DNA from: Microbacterium sp. C5A9 | Lineage (GTDB): Bacteria > Actinomycetota > Actinomycetes > Actinomycetales > Microbacteriaceae | Length of the DNA: 64,000 nt | Assembly: GCF_022627955.1 (NCBI RefSeq) | Contig: NZ_JABXGD010000002.1 | Location: 620,001-684,000, forward strand | Direction: 5' to 3' | Shown here: positions 28,333 to 37,921 of the stretch, piece by piece | How the letters are laid out: each line of letters begins with the position of its first letter | Position numbering within the stretch: position 1 is the stretch's first letter | Position numbers and translations under genes: made by a program | Notes under the pieces: model-generated | Database searches by the model: none | Seen by the model: the letters and a program-made list of their open reading frames with translations, nothing else | Told to the model about the DNA's origin: nothing

Positions 28333-28519
28333 GTTTCGCCTTTCACGGGGCCGCTGGCGACCCCGGGACTTTTCGGACACTAGTAAGACCCTTGTCAAGT
28401 CAGATCTCCGAAAAGATCGATTGACAACGGGTCAGAGTCCTAGTATCGCACACGTGTGGAGGTGCAGGCGCATTCCGGCCGACTTCGACTCTCGACGGCG
28501 TCCGACGGCGCCCCGCCGA

Positions 28520-29461
28520 TCATCCCCTGCCGGGCTTGTCCTCGTCGCCGCTCGGACGCGAGGCGAGATATCTCTCGAGCTCCGCAGCGAGTTCATCCGC
28601 GCTGGGCAGGTCGCGTTCGTTGAAGCCGCCCTCGTCGAACGAGCCGTCCTCAGGGTCGCGCCCGGCCATGTAGGCGTCGTAGCGACGCTCGAGTCCGTGG
28701 ACCATCTGCTGAAGCTCGTCGTTGCCGATGACCTGCTCATCGACGCGGTTGACGTACGCCTCTCGGCTCTCGCGGACCTCGTCGAGCATCAGCACGAGAC
28801 CGGTCGCGGCCATGAGCCGTTCGGCGGCCGTGATCACCGCGTCGGGGTTCTCGGTCTCGGCGAGGTAGTGCGGAACCAGCAGCACGAACCCGACCACGCG
28901 GTCTCCCCGCTCGGAGAAGCGGAACTCGAGCAGGTGACCGGCCGTGGCAGGCACCTGGGTGCGCGGGCGCCAGACCGAGTGGGCGACCGTGAGCTCGCGG
29001 CGGTTGCCGCTCACGGTGGTGCCGATGGGGCGGGTGTGCGGAACGGGCATCGCGATCGAATGCACCCAGTTGAGTCCCGAGACCTCGAACTCGTCGGCGA
29101 GCTCGAGCACCGTGCGGGCGAACTCGTTCCAGGCGAAGTCCGGCTCATAGCCGGCCAGCAGCAGGAACTTCTGCCCGAGTGCATCCGTCGCGAGCGAGAG
29201 CTCGAGCCGTGCCGGACGGAACTCGGTGAGGTGGTCCTGGTCGAAGGAGATCACAGGCCGTCGAGCGCGGTAGTCGAGCAGAACGTCGTTGTCGAAGACC
29301 GCGATCGGCTGGGGGGACGTGGTCTCGCGCAGATGCTCGATGAGGCCGGAGACGGCGCTGCCCGCATCGGTGAAGCCTGTCAGGAGCAGGACAAGCGGCA
29401 GCCCGCGCGGCACCGCCGGCGCGTTCGCGACACGTTCATGGATCTCTCCGGAGAAGGGCAT
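28520..29461 (-). CDS. PAC2 family protein
   Basis: 313 residues with the PAC2 fold named after eukaryotic proteasome assembly chaperone 2. Signature stretches are LVLLLTGFTDAGSAVSGLIE near the N terminus, the LLLAGYEPDFAWNEFARTV segment and VVGFVLLVPHYLAETENPDA. The acidic C-terminal tail is probably disordered. In actinobacteria these proteins are common but their role is not established; a link to the proteasome or protein turnover is only family-level knowledge. It is transcribed alone, divergent from pepA across 106 bases. Confidence 0.85.
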   Translation of the reverse strand: MPFSGEIHERVANAPAVPRGLPLVLLLTGFTDAGSAVSGLIEHLRETTSPQPIAVFDNDVLLDYRARRPVISFDQDHLTEFRPARLELSLATDALGQKFLLLAGYEPDFAWNEFARTVLELADEFEVSGLNWVHSIAMPVPHTRPIGTTVSGNRRELTVAHSVWRPRTQVPATAGHLLEFRFSERGDRVVGFVLLVPHYLAETENPDAVITAAERLMAATGLVLMLDEVRESREAYVNRVDEQVIGNDELQQMVHGLERRYDAYMAGRDPEDGSFDEGGFNERDLPSADELAAELERYLASRPSGDEDKPGRG

Positions 29462-29567
29462 GTCTCCATGCTACGAGCACGTTCCGATGGGAGGGCTGCG
29501 GGCATCATGCTGAGAGCGAACACTCCGCTCCGCGATCATGCCGGTGCTGATCCGTAGGATGGAGGGC

Positions 29568-31040
29568 ATGACGCTTCCCGCGCTCTCGCGCACCTCAGAT
29601 CAGTTTCCCGGAAGCGCTGCAGATGCCGCAGTGCTCGTCATCCCCGACATCTCGGACTCCGCGGAGTCGCTGTCCGATCACCCCGGGCTCGCCGCTTCTC
29701 TCGCAGCCGTCGGCTTCACCGGCGCCGCGTCCGCGTTCACCCGCGTCTACGCACCGCAGGTCACCGAGCTTCCGTTCGCCGTGGTCGGCGTCGGGCGCGC
29801 ACCCGACGCCCGCGCCGTGCGCAACGCGGTCGGCGCCACACTTCGCACCCTCACGGGCTTCGAGACCGTATCGGTCGGCCTGACCCCAGGCCTCGAGCAG
29901 TTCGCTGACGCCGCTGCCGAGGGCGCCGTGCTCGGCGGCTACCGCTTCGACGGATACCGCCGGGATGCCGGAAAGACCCGCGCGACGTCCGTGATCCTGC
30001 ACGCCGAGCTCGACGAGTCCGCTGCAGCTCGCGCCGTCGCCGTCGGTGAGGCCGTCGCCCTCATCAAGGACCTCGTGTTCGTGCCGGCGGAGTGGCAGAG
30101 CCCTGCTCAGCTGGCGCAGAGCGCCGCCGACAGCGTCGAGGGCCTGGACGTCACGGTGGAGATCCTCGACGAGAAGACGCTCGCCGACCAGGGGTTCGGA
30201 GGAATCCTCGGCGTGGCCCAGGGATCCGATCGTCCGCCGCGTCTCGTGCGTCTCGACTACGCCCCCGAGAACGCCACGCGCCACATCGCACTGGTCGGCA
30301 AGGGCATCACCTTCGACACCGGTGGTCTCTCGCTCAAGCCCGCAGCGTCGATGGTCGGCATGAAGTTCGACATGGCGGGCGCGGCGACAAGCCTCGCCGC
30401 TCTGCGCGCCATCGCCGCCCTCGACCTTCCGGTGCGCGTCACCGCGTGGCTGTGCATCACCGACAACATGCCGTCCGGTCGAGCTCTGCGCCCGGGCGAT
30501 GTCATCAGGATGCTGGACGGCACCACCGTCGAAGTCCCCAACACCGACGCCGAGGGTCGGCTCGTCATGGCCGACGGACTCGTGGCCGCGAGCCGCGAGA
30601 ACCCCGACGTGATCATCGATGTCGCGACACTCACCGGTGCGATCGTCATGGCCCTGGGCCACCGACACACCGGCGTCTTCGGCGACGACGGAGCGGTCGA
30701 GGAGTTCCTCGCCGCCGCGAAGACCGCAGACGAGCTCGCCTGGCACATGCCGCTGCCCGAGCACATGGAGGACTCGCTCGACTCCCCCATCGCCGACATG
30801 CAGAACGCGAACATGAGCGATCGCATGGGTGGTGCGTCGTACGCCGGACTCTTCCTGCGACGGTTCGTCGGCCGCGTCTCCGACGAGAAGGACGCACCGC
30901 GCATCCCGTGGGTGCATCTCGACATCGCGGGCTCGGGCGAGCACAACGGTGCACCGTACGGCTTCACCGACAAGGGCCCCACGGGCGCGATGGTCCGATC
31001 GATCATCGCGTTCGCCACCGCATCCCACCAGGAGGCATGA
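29568..31040 (+). CDS. pepA: Leucyl aminopeptidase (M17)
   Basis: Removes N-terminal amino acids from peptides; cytoplasmic hexamer with two metal ions. 490 residues. The C-terminal catalytic domain has GKGITFDTGGLSLKP (metal and catalytic Lys), KFDMAGAATSLAALRAIAAL, the NTDAEGRLVMADGL signature and DVATLTGAIVMALG. ATG 29568 is chosen because GGAGG precedes it; an in-frame start 30 bases earlier lacks one. It begins the pepA-lpdA-sucB cluster; its stop lies 2 bases before the lpdA start, so the two are co-translated. Confidence 0.95.
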   Translation: MTLPALSRTSDQFPGSAADAAVLVIPDISDSAESLSDHPGLAASLAAVGFTGAASAFTRVYAPQVTELPFAVVGVGRAPDARAVRNAVGATLRTLTGFETVSVGLTPGLEQFADAAAEGAVLGGYRFDGYRRDAGKTRATSVILHAELDESAAARAVAVGEAVALIKDLVFVPAEWQSPAQLAQSAADSVEGLDVTVEILDEKTLADQGFGGILGVAQGSDRPPRLVRLDYAPENATRHIALVGKGITFDTGGLSLKPAASMVGMKFDMAGAATSLAALRAIAALDLPVRVTAWLCITDNMPSGRALRPGDVIRMLDGTTVEVPNTDAEGRLVMADGLVAASRENPDVIIDVATLTGAIVMALGHRHTGVFGDDGAVEEFLAAAKTADELAWHMPLPEHMEDSLDSPIADMQNANMSDRMGGASYAGLFLRRFVGRVSDEKDAPRIPWVHLDIAGSGEHNGAPYGFTDKGPTGAMVRSIIAFATASHQEA

Positions 31041-31042
31041 CC

Positions 31043-32416
31043 ATGACAACGCACACCTTCGACATCGTCGTCCTGGGAGGCGGGAGCGGCGGTTACGCGG
31101 CCGCGCTGCGTGCGAGCGAGCTCGGCAAGTCCGTCGCTCTCATCGAGAAGGACAAGGTCGGCGGCACCTGCCTGCACCGCGGCTGCATCCCCACGAAGGC
31201 TCTTCTGCACGCGGCCGAAGTGGCCGATCACGTGCGCGACGCGGCTCATGTCGGAATCGCCGCCACGCTCGACCACATCGATCCCGCCGGAGTGCGCGCG
31301 TACCGCGAGGGCATCGTCGCCAAGAAGTTCAAGGGTCTCGAAGGGCTTGTGAAGGCGCGCGGCATCACCACGGTGGCCGGCACCGGCCGCCTCAACGCCG
31401 ACCGGTCCGTCAGCGTCGGCGACGACGTCTACGTCGGCTCCGATGTGATCCTCGCCACGGGCTCGTACAGCCGCACGCTCCCCGGTCTCGAGATCGGCGG
31501 TCGCATCCTCACGAGTGAGCAGGCCCTGTCTCTGGATGTGATCCCGGAGCGCGTGCTGATTCTCGGCGGTGGCGTCATCGGCGTCGAGTTCGCCAGCGTC
31601 TGGCGCTCGTTCGGCGCCGAGGTCACGATCATCGAGGCTCTTCCCCACCTGGTGCCGAACGAGGACATCGCCATGAGCAAGGGACTGGAGCGGGCTTTCC
31701 GTCGCCGCGGCATCCAGTACTCGCTCGGCACGCGCTTCCAGGTCGCGACCCAGGAGGAGACCTCGGTCACCGTCACTCTCGAGGACGGCAAGGAGTTCAC
31801 CGCCGATTACCTGCTCGTCGCCGTCGGGCGCGGCCCGGTGACGGCGGACCTCGGCTTCGAGGACGCAGGAGTCGCCCTCGACCGCGGGTTCGTGGTCGTC
31901 GATCAGGATCTGCGCACCGGAGTCCCCGGAGTCTGGGCCGTGGGCGACATCACCCCGGGGCTGCAGCTCGCTCACCGCGGTTTCCAGCAGGGCATCGCCG
32001 TCGCCGAGCGCATCGCAGGCCTCTCCCCCGCGAACATCCCCGACGTGCAGATCCCGAAGGTGACGTATTCGAGTCCCGAGGTCGCCTCGGTCGGCGTGAC
32101 CGAGGACGCAGCCATCGCCGAACACGGTGCAGACGCCGTCGTGGCGTACGAGTACAACCTCGCCGGAAACGGCAAGAGCGAGATCATCGGCACGAGCGGG
32201 CTCGTCAAGGTCGTGCGTCTGAAAGACGGTCCGGTCGTCGGCGTCCACCTGTTGGGCGACCGCGTCGGCGAACTCATCACCGAAGGCCAGCTGGCCGTCG
32301 CGTGGGAAGCGCACCCGGAGGACATCGCACCTCTGATCCACGCTCACCCCACACAGAGCGAGGCGCTCGGTGAAGCGTTCCTGGCACTCGCCGGAAAGCC
32401 CCTTCACACCCTCTGA
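31043..32416 (+). CDS. lpdA: Dihydrolipoyl dehydrogenase (E3)
   Basis: Reoxidises dihydrolipoyl groups of 2-oxoacid dehydrogenase complexes, passing electrons via FAD to NAD+. 457 residues. FAD motif VVLGGGSGGYAAALRASELG, redox disulfide GGTCLHRGCIPTKAL, NAD motif LILGGGVIGVEFASVW, FAD motif GVWAVGDITPG and the C-terminal catalytic histidine HAHPTQSEALGEA are all present. ATG 31043 gives a 7-base spacing from AGGAGG; an in-frame ATG at 31037 is too close to it. The gene is adjacent to sucB, whose product it serves. Confidence 0.97.
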   Translation: MTTHTFDIVVLGGGSGGYAAALRASELGKSVALIEKDKVGGTCLHRGCIPTKALLHAAEVADHVRDAAHVGIAATLDHIDPAGVRAYREGIVAKKFKGLEGLVKARGITTVAGTGRLNADRSVSVGDDVYVGSDVILATGSYSRTLPGLEIGGRILTSEQALSLDVIPERVLILGGGVIGVEFASVWRSFGAEVTIIEALPHLVPNEDIAMSKGLERAFRRRGIQYSLGTRFQVATQEETSVTVTLEDGKEFTADYLLVAVGRGPVTADLGFEDAGVALDRGFVVVDQDLRTGVPGVWAVGDITPGLQLAHRGFQQGIAVAERIAGLSPANIPDVQIPKVTYSSPEVASVGVTEDAAIAEHGADAVVAYEYNLAGNGKSEIIGTSGLVKVVRLKDGPVVGVHLLGDRVGELITEGQLAVAWEAHPEDIAPLIHAHPTQSEALGEAFLALAGKPLHTL

Positions 32417-32483
32417 ACACCAACCGGTGCGCAGTTCACTAAGCTAGTCACGCGTCATTTAACTTCTTGAAGGAGACTCAGTC

Positions 32484-34247
32484 ATGAGCACATCCGTCGT
32501 CCTCCCCCCTCTCGGCGAGAGCGTCACAGAGGGTACGGTCACCCGCTGGCTCAAGCAGGTGGGAGACACCGTCCAGGCGGATGAGGGCCTGCTCGAGATC
32601 TCGACCGACAAGGTCGACACCGAGATCCCCTCCCCCGTGACCGGTGTGATCGAGGAGATCCTGGTCGCTGAGGACGAGACCGTCGAGGTCGGGGCTCTGC
32701 TCGCACGCATCGGCGACGGCAGCGCCGCGGCGCCGGCTGAGGATGCTCCCGCAGCAGCCTCGACCGAGGAGCCGGCGGCTCCGGCCGAGCAGGCCGCACC
32801 CGCTCCGGCCGCGGAGCCCGAGGCCCCTGCCGCGGAGGCACCCGCCTCGGAGGCACCGCAGGCCGCACCCGCCGGTGACGCGAAGGACATCGTCCTCCCC
32901 GAGCTCGGCGAGAGCGTGACCGAGGGAACCGTCACCCGGTGGCTGAAGCAGGTCGGTGACAACGTCGAGGTCGACGAGGCGCTCCTCGAGATCTCCACCG
33001 ACAAGGTCGACACCGAGATCCCGTCGCCGGTCGCCGGCGTCCTCCAGGAGATCGTCGCCGCCGAGGATGAGACGGTGGCCGTCGGCGCCGTGCTCGCCCG
33101 CGTCGGCTCCGGAGCAGCTCCGGCCGCCGCTCCCGCTCCCGCAGAAGAAGCTCCCGCAGCAGCCCCGGCGCCGGCGGCAGCCCCGGCTCCCGCCCCGGCA
33201 GCAGCTCCCGCCCCGGCTGCAGCACCGGCACCGGCAGCGGCTCCCGCCCCCGCAGCTGCACCGGCACCGGCAGCAGCTCCCGCAGCCGCTCCGGCCCCAG
33301 CTGCGCCCGCTCAGTCCGAGCAGAAGCTGTCGCTTCCCACCGAGAGCGACAACCTGTACGTCACCCCGCTCGTTCGTCGCCTGGCGTCGCAGCAGGGCGT
33401 CGACCTCGCGAGCGTCACCGGCACGGGCGTCGGAGGACGTATCCGCAAGGAAGACGTGCTGAAGGCCGCCGAAGCGGGCGCATCGGCACCCGCTGCCGCT
33501 CCTGCAGCACCCGCTCCGCTCGAGACCTCGCCTCTCCGCGGGACCACGCAGCCCATGTCGCGTCTGCGCAAGGTCCTCGCACAGCGCGCGGTCGAGTCGA
33601 TGCAGCAGACGGCACAGCTCACCACGGTGGTCGAGGTCGATGTCACCGCTCTGGCCGAGTACCGCGACAGCGTCAAGGCGTCGTTCCTCGAGAAGACGGG
33701 CGACAAGCTGTCGTTCCTGCCGTTCTTCGCGCTGGCCGCCGCCGAGGCGCTGCGCGCCTTCCCGATCGTGAACTCCACGGTCGACGGTGACCAGATCGTC
33801 TACCCGGCGACCGAGAACCTCTCGATCGCCGTCGACACCGAGCGTGGCCTCCTCACGCCGGTGCTGCGAGACGCCGCATCGAAGAACATCGCGGAGATCG
33901 CGCACGAGATCGCAGACCTCGCCGCGCGCACGCGCGACAACAAGCTGAAGCCCGACGAGCTCGCCGGTGGCACGTTCACGCTGACCAACACCGGTTCGCG
34001 TGGCGCGCTGTTCGACACGCCGGTCGTGTTCCTGCCGCAGTCCGCCATCCTCGGCACCGGCACGGTCGTGAAGCGTCCGGGTCTGGTGAAGGTCGGCGGC
34101 AGCGACGCGATCGCGGTCCGCTCGTACGTGTACCTCGCTCTGTCGTACGACCACCGCATCATCGACGGTGCCGACGCTGCGCGCTTCCTCGGCGCCGTCA
34201 AGGCGCGCCTCGAGTCGGCACAGTTCGCCGCCCAGCTCGGAGCCTGA
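32484..34247 (+). CDS. sucB: 2-oxoglutarate dehydrogenase E2 component with two lipoyl domains
   Basis: Dihydrolipoamide acyltransferase of the 2-oxoacid (probably 2-oxoglutarate) dehydrogenase complex. 587 residues: two lipoyl domains (about 1-78 and 136-212), each with lipoyl-Lys in [15 protein letters not shown], joined by long Ala/Pro linkers; a peripheral-subunit-binding domain ([17 protein letters not shown] to [11 protein letters not shown]); and the acyltransferase core with [16 protein letters not shown] and catalytic [16 protein letters not shown]. The two lipoyl domains are nearly identical over the core, which suggests recent duplication or conversion. AGGAG lies 9 bases before ATG. 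Pyruvate dehydrogenase E2 is the less likely alternative. Confidence 0.95.
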   Translation: MSTSVVLPPLGESVTEGTVTRWLKQVGDTVQADEGLLEISTDKVDTEIPSPVTGVIEEILVAEDETVEVGALLARIGDGSAAAPAEDAPAAASTEEPAAPAEQAAPAPAAEPEAPAAEAPASEAPQAAPAGDAKDIVLPELGESVTEGTVTRWLKQVGDNVEVDEALLEISTDKVDTEIPSPVAGVLQEIVAAEDETVAVGAVLARVGSGAAPAAAPAPAEEAPAAAPAPAAAPAPAPAAAPAPAAAPAPAAAPAPAAAPAPAAAPAAAPAPAAPAQSEQKLSLPTESDNLYVTPLVRRLASQQGVDLASVTGTGVGGRIRKEDVLKAAEAGASAPAAAPAAPAPLETSPLRGTTQPMSRLRKVLAQRAVESMQQTAQLTTVVEVDVTALAEYRDSVKASFLEKTGDKLSFLPFFALAAAEALRAFPIVNSTVDGDQIVYPATENLSIAVDTERGLLTPVLRDAASKNIAEIAHEIADLAARTRDNKLKPDELAGGTFTLTNTGSRGALFDTPVVFLPQSAILGTGTVVKRPGLVKVGGSDAIAVRSYVYLALSYDHRIIDGADAARFLGAVKARLESAQFAAQLGA

Positions 34248-34255
34248 CAACAGCA

Positions 34256-35773
34256 TCATCTCGGCTGGTCCGCGACGTCGTAGGCGTCGCGGACCAGCCA
34301 TTTGTCTTCCAGGCGCACGAGCACGAGCATCCGCTCACTCCCCGCCGGCGCGTCCGTCTCACCGCTCTCGCCACCGGAGACCCGGACCACCGCGACATCG
34401 CCGTAGGCATCGACGAGCGCGATCTGCTCCTTCCCGCCGTCGGTCTGCGTCGACGTCACGTCGCGTACCGCGGAGGATCCCGGCACCACCGCCTCGACGC
34501 ACGCATCGTCGCCTCTGTCCGCGCACTCGCGGATCAGGGAGAGCAGAGCCGTCGCCGCGTCCACCGGATCGCCGAGCCCGGCTCCCCCGGGCGTCGGATC
34601 CGGCGAGCTCTCCGGTGTCCCCGTCGCTGCCGCCGCAGGCTCGGATGGCGAGGCCGTCGCAGCCCCGCCTGCGTCCTCCTGCCCCGTCGTGTCCGCGGCG
34701 ACGGCAGGATCGATCTTCTCGCCCGAACCATCTGCCGCCGGTGATCCACCGGTTGCGCCGCCCGGCCAGAGAAGGCCGCCCACGAGGATCACGGCGGCGG
34801 CCCCGCCCGCCACGATGAGGCGACGCCTCGGGCGCGACGGTGCCGCATCGGCGTCCACGCGTCGTGCACCGGGTTCCTCTGCCGCCGAGCCGTGTCCCCG
34901 AGCGTCTCGCCTCGCGGCGGTGAGCCGCAGACGCCCCGCGGCGATCACTCGCTCCACTGCGCGCAGCGATGCGAGCGCGGCGGCTCCGATCGTCGGGAGC
35001 AGTCCTGACAGATGCCGGGGCTCGCCGTCGCGTGCCGCGGCTCGCGCCTCGCGTCGGGTCTCGAGGGGCGTCACCCGCAGGCTCCGCACCATCTCGATGT
35101 TCCGGACCCGCTCAGGTGCGTGCGTGTCCCGACGCAGTGGACGCGGCGCCGCGATCGCATACAGCTCGGCCTCCCAGAGCCGCAGCTGCCGGGACGGCAC
35201 GCCAGGACGCTGCACGTCCTTCTGCAGCCCGTCTCGGATCGATGCCAGCAACCGTGCGGAGGTGCGATCGACGGCCCCTCGACGCACTCCGTCGACGACC
35301 CTGGCGGCAGCCGCACGCGCGTCATCGCCGGCACCGATGACGAAGAGAGGACGCCCGTGGTCGGAGAGCCACCATTCCCCTGCTTCGGTCCCCGAGGCTG
35401 AGCGCCCGAGCTCGTCGAGGCCGCGCAGGAGACTCCCGACGAGGGTGCTCGTCTCGCCCGGCGAGAGCACGTCGGCGGCGGCCTCACGTCGACCGAGGAA
35501 GACGGAGACCCTCTCGGTGCACCAGGGCAGCAGCACATCGTGACCGACCCCGCGACGCACGATGTCGACCGGACCAGCGACATGCTCGTCACCCGCGTGC
35601 GCCCACCCGGCCCATCCGCCGAGCGCGTCAGCATCCACCGATACGGCCACCGACTCGCGATCGGTGACGAGCGTGCCCGCGTAGGGACCCTCGTGGGGAT
35701 CGAGGAGCCGGATGACCCTGTGGGCTCCCGGTACGAGCAGGACAGTGTCATGGTCGGCGTCCGCGCTGTGCAT
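34256..35773 (-). CDS. Hypothetical membrane-anchored protein with cytoplasmic N-domain and extracellular C-domain
   Basis: About 505 residues. The first 317 are soluble and rich in Arg/Ala/Asp with no motif I recognise. RPRRRLIVAGGAAAVILVGG marks one transmembrane helix (about 314-339) with positive residues on the cytoplasmic side. A low-complexity Pro/Ala/Ser/Thr stretch follows, then an extracellular domain with a Cys pair (ECADRGDDACVEAVV) ending in an SnoaL/NTF2-like run, MLVLVRLEDKWLVRD. The layout resembles a sensor or anti-sigma-type protein, but the function is unknown. ATG 35773 is preferred; the frame is open 19 codons further. Its last codons double as the sucB terminator hairpin. 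Confidence 0.7.
   Translation of the reverse strand: MHSADADHDTVLLVPGAHRVIRLLDPHEGPYAGTLVTDRESVAVSVDADALGGWAGWAHAGDEHVAGPVDIVRRGVGHDVLLPWCTERVSVFLGRREAAADVLSPGETSTLVGSLLRGLDELGRSASGTEAGEWWLSDHGRPLFVIGAGDDARAAAARVVDGVRRGAVDRTSARLLASIRDGLQKDVQRPGVPSRQLRLWEAELYAIAAPRPLRRDTHAPERVRNIEMVRSLRVTPLETRREARAAARDGEPRHLSGLLPTIGAAALASLRAVERVIAAGRLRLTAARRDARGHGSAAEEPGARRVDADAAPSRPRRRLIVAGGAAAVILVGGLLWPGGATGGSPAADGSGEKIDPAVAADTTGQEDAGGAATASPSEPAAAATGTPESSPDPTPGGAGLGDPVDAATALLSLIRECADRGDDACVEAVVPGSSAVRDVTSTQTDGGKEQIALVDAYGDVAVVRVSGGESGETDAPAGSERMLVLVRLEDKWLVRDAYDVADQPR
34263..34299 (+). terminator. sucB terminator hairpin embedded in the convergent gene's coding end
   Basis: A perfect 15-bp stem (GGCTGGTCCGCGACG and its complement) with a 7-base loop starts 16 bases past the sucB stop and lies wholly within the last codons of the minus-strand gene ending at 34256. 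It is followed by ATTTGTC on the plus strand. Confidence 0.8.
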
Positions 35774-35935
35774 CCATCCATCACACCCTCCGCACACGCC
35801 GCGGAGAGCGCATCCTCCCCCGATGTGCACCGATTCCCCGCGACGCCCGGTCCGTGCAGAAGCGCTGCGGTGCGCCGAATCCGCCTCACGCGAACGACGT
35901 CATGAACACCCCGGGCAATCGGTAGTCTTAGAACC

Positions 35936-36646
35936 ATGGCAAACCGCACGTCCGCACCCGAGAAGCGTCCTGGGTTCTTCTCCCAGATCAAGTCCCTCTT
36001 CAGGTTCACCCGCGAGGTCTACCCGTGGCTTCCCTGGGCTCAGATCGCCCTGCTGGTGCTCGGCGTGCTCGTCGGCCTCATCGTCGGCTACCTCATCCCG
36101 CCCTTCCAGGTCTGGACTCTCATCCTCTGGGGCATCTCCGGACTCATGCTCGGCGTGCTCGGGTCGATGTTCCTGATGACCCGCCTGTCGACCTCCGCGA
36201 TGTACCAGAAGATCGACGGCAGGCCCGGCGCGGCAGGGCACGTCCTGAGCACCAGCCTCGGCCGGAACTGGTCGGCGACCGATGCCCCTGTCGGCATCAA
36301 CCCGAAGACCCAGGACGCGGTCTATCGCACGGTCGGCCGCGGCGGCGTTGTCGTCGTGGGCGAGGGAGCTCGCGGCCGTCTGACCCGTCTCGTCAACGAC
36401 GAGCGCAGCAAGGCCGCTCGTGTGGCCCACGGTGTGCCGGTCACGGTCCTCTACGTCGGACACGGTGAGGACGACGTGGCGATCGCCGACCTGGCGAAGA
36501 CGATCAAGAAGCTCCCGAAGGCGATCGACAAGGCCACGATGGGCGCCGTCCTCCGTCGCATCGAATCGGTGTCGCAGTCGATCTCCTCGCTTCCGATCCC
36601 GAAGGGCATCGACCCGACGAAGGTCCGCGCTCAGCGCCCGCGCTGA
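35936..36646 (+). CDS. DUF4191 family membrane protein
   Basis: 236 residues. Two hydrophobic helices (about 35-55 WAQIALLVLGVLVGLIVGY and 60-83 WTLILWGISGLMLGVLGSMF) with a short turn between them follow the conserved N terminus FFSQIKSLFRFTREVYPWLP. The long cytoplasmic tail contains VGRGGVVVVGEGARGRLTRL and a helical C terminus. The family is actinobacterial and usually lies near lipA or glnA, as here; its role is unknown. The promoter region ends within a few bases of the ATG (TAGTCTTAGAACC), so a near-leaderless mRNA is likely. Confidence 0.9.
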   Translation: MANRTSAPEKRPGFFSQIKSLFRFTREVYPWLPWAQIALLVLGVLVGLIVGYLIPPFQVWTLILWGISGLMLGVLGSMFLMTRLSTSAMYQKIDGRPGAAGHVLSTSLGRNWSATDAPVGINPKTQDAVYRTVGRGGVVVVGEGARGRLTRLVNDERSKAARVAHGVPVTVLYVGHGEDDVAIADLAKTIKKLPKAIDKATMGAVLRRIESVSQSISSLPIPKGIDPTKVRAQRPR

Positions 36647-36663
36647 TCCGGTCCTCCCGACGC

Positions 36664-36705
36664 ACGAAGCGCGGCCGCTCTCCTCGGAGGGCGGCCGCGC
36701 TTCGT
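36664..36705. terminator. Bidirectional hairpin terminator between DUF4191 and rimK genes
   Basis: A perfect 15-bp stem (ACGAAGCGCGGCCGC and its complement) closes a 12-base loop that can itself pair (CTCC/GGAG). It lies 17 bases past one stop and 3 bases before the other. Confidence 0.85.
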
Positions 36706-36708
36706 CGT

Positions 36709-37896
36709 TCACTCGGACAGGGGCTGACGCGGGAGCCGACGCACCTTGGCACGGCGCCGACGGCGCTCGGGGATCATCGAGCGCATCTCGTCGAGCTTTC
36801 CGAAGCAGAACAGCCGGTCGTCGGCTTCGAGGACGACGTGCTTGCGCGGGTTCGGGATCACGGTGACTCCGCGGTGCAGAGTCAGCACGGTGATGTCGCG
36901 CTCCCAGAGACCCGCCTCGCCCAGCGTCTTGCCCACGAGGTCGACGGCGCCGTGCACCATCAGCTCCGCGACTCCGTAGCCGGTCGAGACCGTGAGGCGC
37001 TGACGCACATCGATCTCGGGGAAGGCCACCTGACCGGCGATGTAGTCGATGATCGCGCCGGCGACGTCGAGCTTCGTCGCCGTCTCGATTCCCTGCAGAC
37101 CCGGCGAGGAGTTGACCTCCATCACGAGGGGGCCGTCCTCACCCTCGAGCATGTCGACGCCGGCGACGCGCAGGCCCATGATCTGGGCGGACCGCACGGC
37201 GGCACGCTCGTAGACCGGATCGAGCTCGATGGCCTCGACCGAACCGCCGCGGTGCACGTTGGAGCGGAACTCGTCGCCCGCCGCCGACCGACGCATCGCG
37301 GCGACCACCCGGTCGCCGACGACGAGTGCCCGGATGTCACGTCCTCGGCTCTCGGAGATGAACTTCTGGATCAGCACGTTCTGCTTGGTCGAGTGCAGGG
37401 TCTCGATGATCGCCTCGGCGACCTTGACCTGCGGTGCGAGGATCACGCCGATGCCCTGCGTGCCCTCGAGCAGCTTGATGACGACGGGCGCGCCGCCGAC
37501 GCGTTCGATCGCGGGGCGCACATCGGCACGGTTGCGCACGAAGGCCGTGGGCGGCATCGCGATGTTGTGCCGGGAGAGGATCTGGTTGGCGCGGAGCTTG
37601 TCACGCGCGCTGGAGATGCCGTTCGCCGTGTTCGGCGTGTAGACGTCCATCTGCTCGAACTGACGCACCACAGCGGTGCCGAAGTACGTGATCGAGTTGC
37701 CGATGCGCGGGAGTATCGCGTCGTAGTCGCTGAGCTGACGCCCGCGGTAGTGCAGATCGGGTTCGTCCGCGGTGAGATCGATCGCGAAACGCAGCGTGTT
37801 CAGCACCTTGACGGTGTGACCGCGCTGCAGCGCGGCCGCACGCAGTCGTTGGGTGGAGTACGCCTGCGGCGCACGGGAGAGCACTGCGATCTTCAC
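36709..37896 (-). CDS. rimK: RimK-family ATP-grasp glutamate ligase with C-terminal RCK_C-like domain
   Basis: 395 residues. The ATP-grasp ligase (1-290) shows PVVIKLLEGTQGIGVILA, QKFISESRGRDIRALVVGDR, MRRSAAGDEFRSNVHRGG and the metal site GPLVMEVNSSPGLQGIE, all RimK hallmarks. RimK adds glutamates to the C terminus of ribosomal protein S6 in enterics. Unlike E. coli RimK (about 300 residues), it continues into a region at 297-375 that reads as an RCK_C/TrkA_C domain: GKTLGEAGLWERDITVLTL then VIPNPRKHVVLEADDRLFCF. Such domains bind small ligands in K+ transport regulators. GTG 37896 has AGGA 8 bases upstream. Divergent from a RimB-like protease. Confidence 0.9.
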   Translation of the reverse strand: MKIAVLSRAPQAYSTQRLRAAALQRGHTVKVLNTLRFAIDLTADEPDLHYRGRQLSDYDAILPRIGNSITYFGTAVVRQFEQMDVYTPNTANGISSARDKLRANQILSRHNIAMPPTAFVRNRADVRPAIERVGGAPVVIKLLEGTQGIGVILAPQVKVAEAIIETLHSTKQNVLIQKFISESRGRDIRALVVGDRVVAAMRRSAAGDEFRSNVHRGGSVEAIELDPVYERAAVRSAQIMGLRVAGVDMLEGEDGPLVMEVNSSPGLQGIETATKLDVAGAIIDYIAGQVAFPEIDVRQRLTVSTGYGVAELMVHGAVDLVGKTLGEAGLWERDITVLTLHRGVTVIPNPRKHVVLEADDRLFCFGKLDEMRSMIPERRRRRAKVRRLPRQPLSE

Positions 37897-37921
37897 GGGG
37901 ATTTCCTGCCAGGATGGTCGG

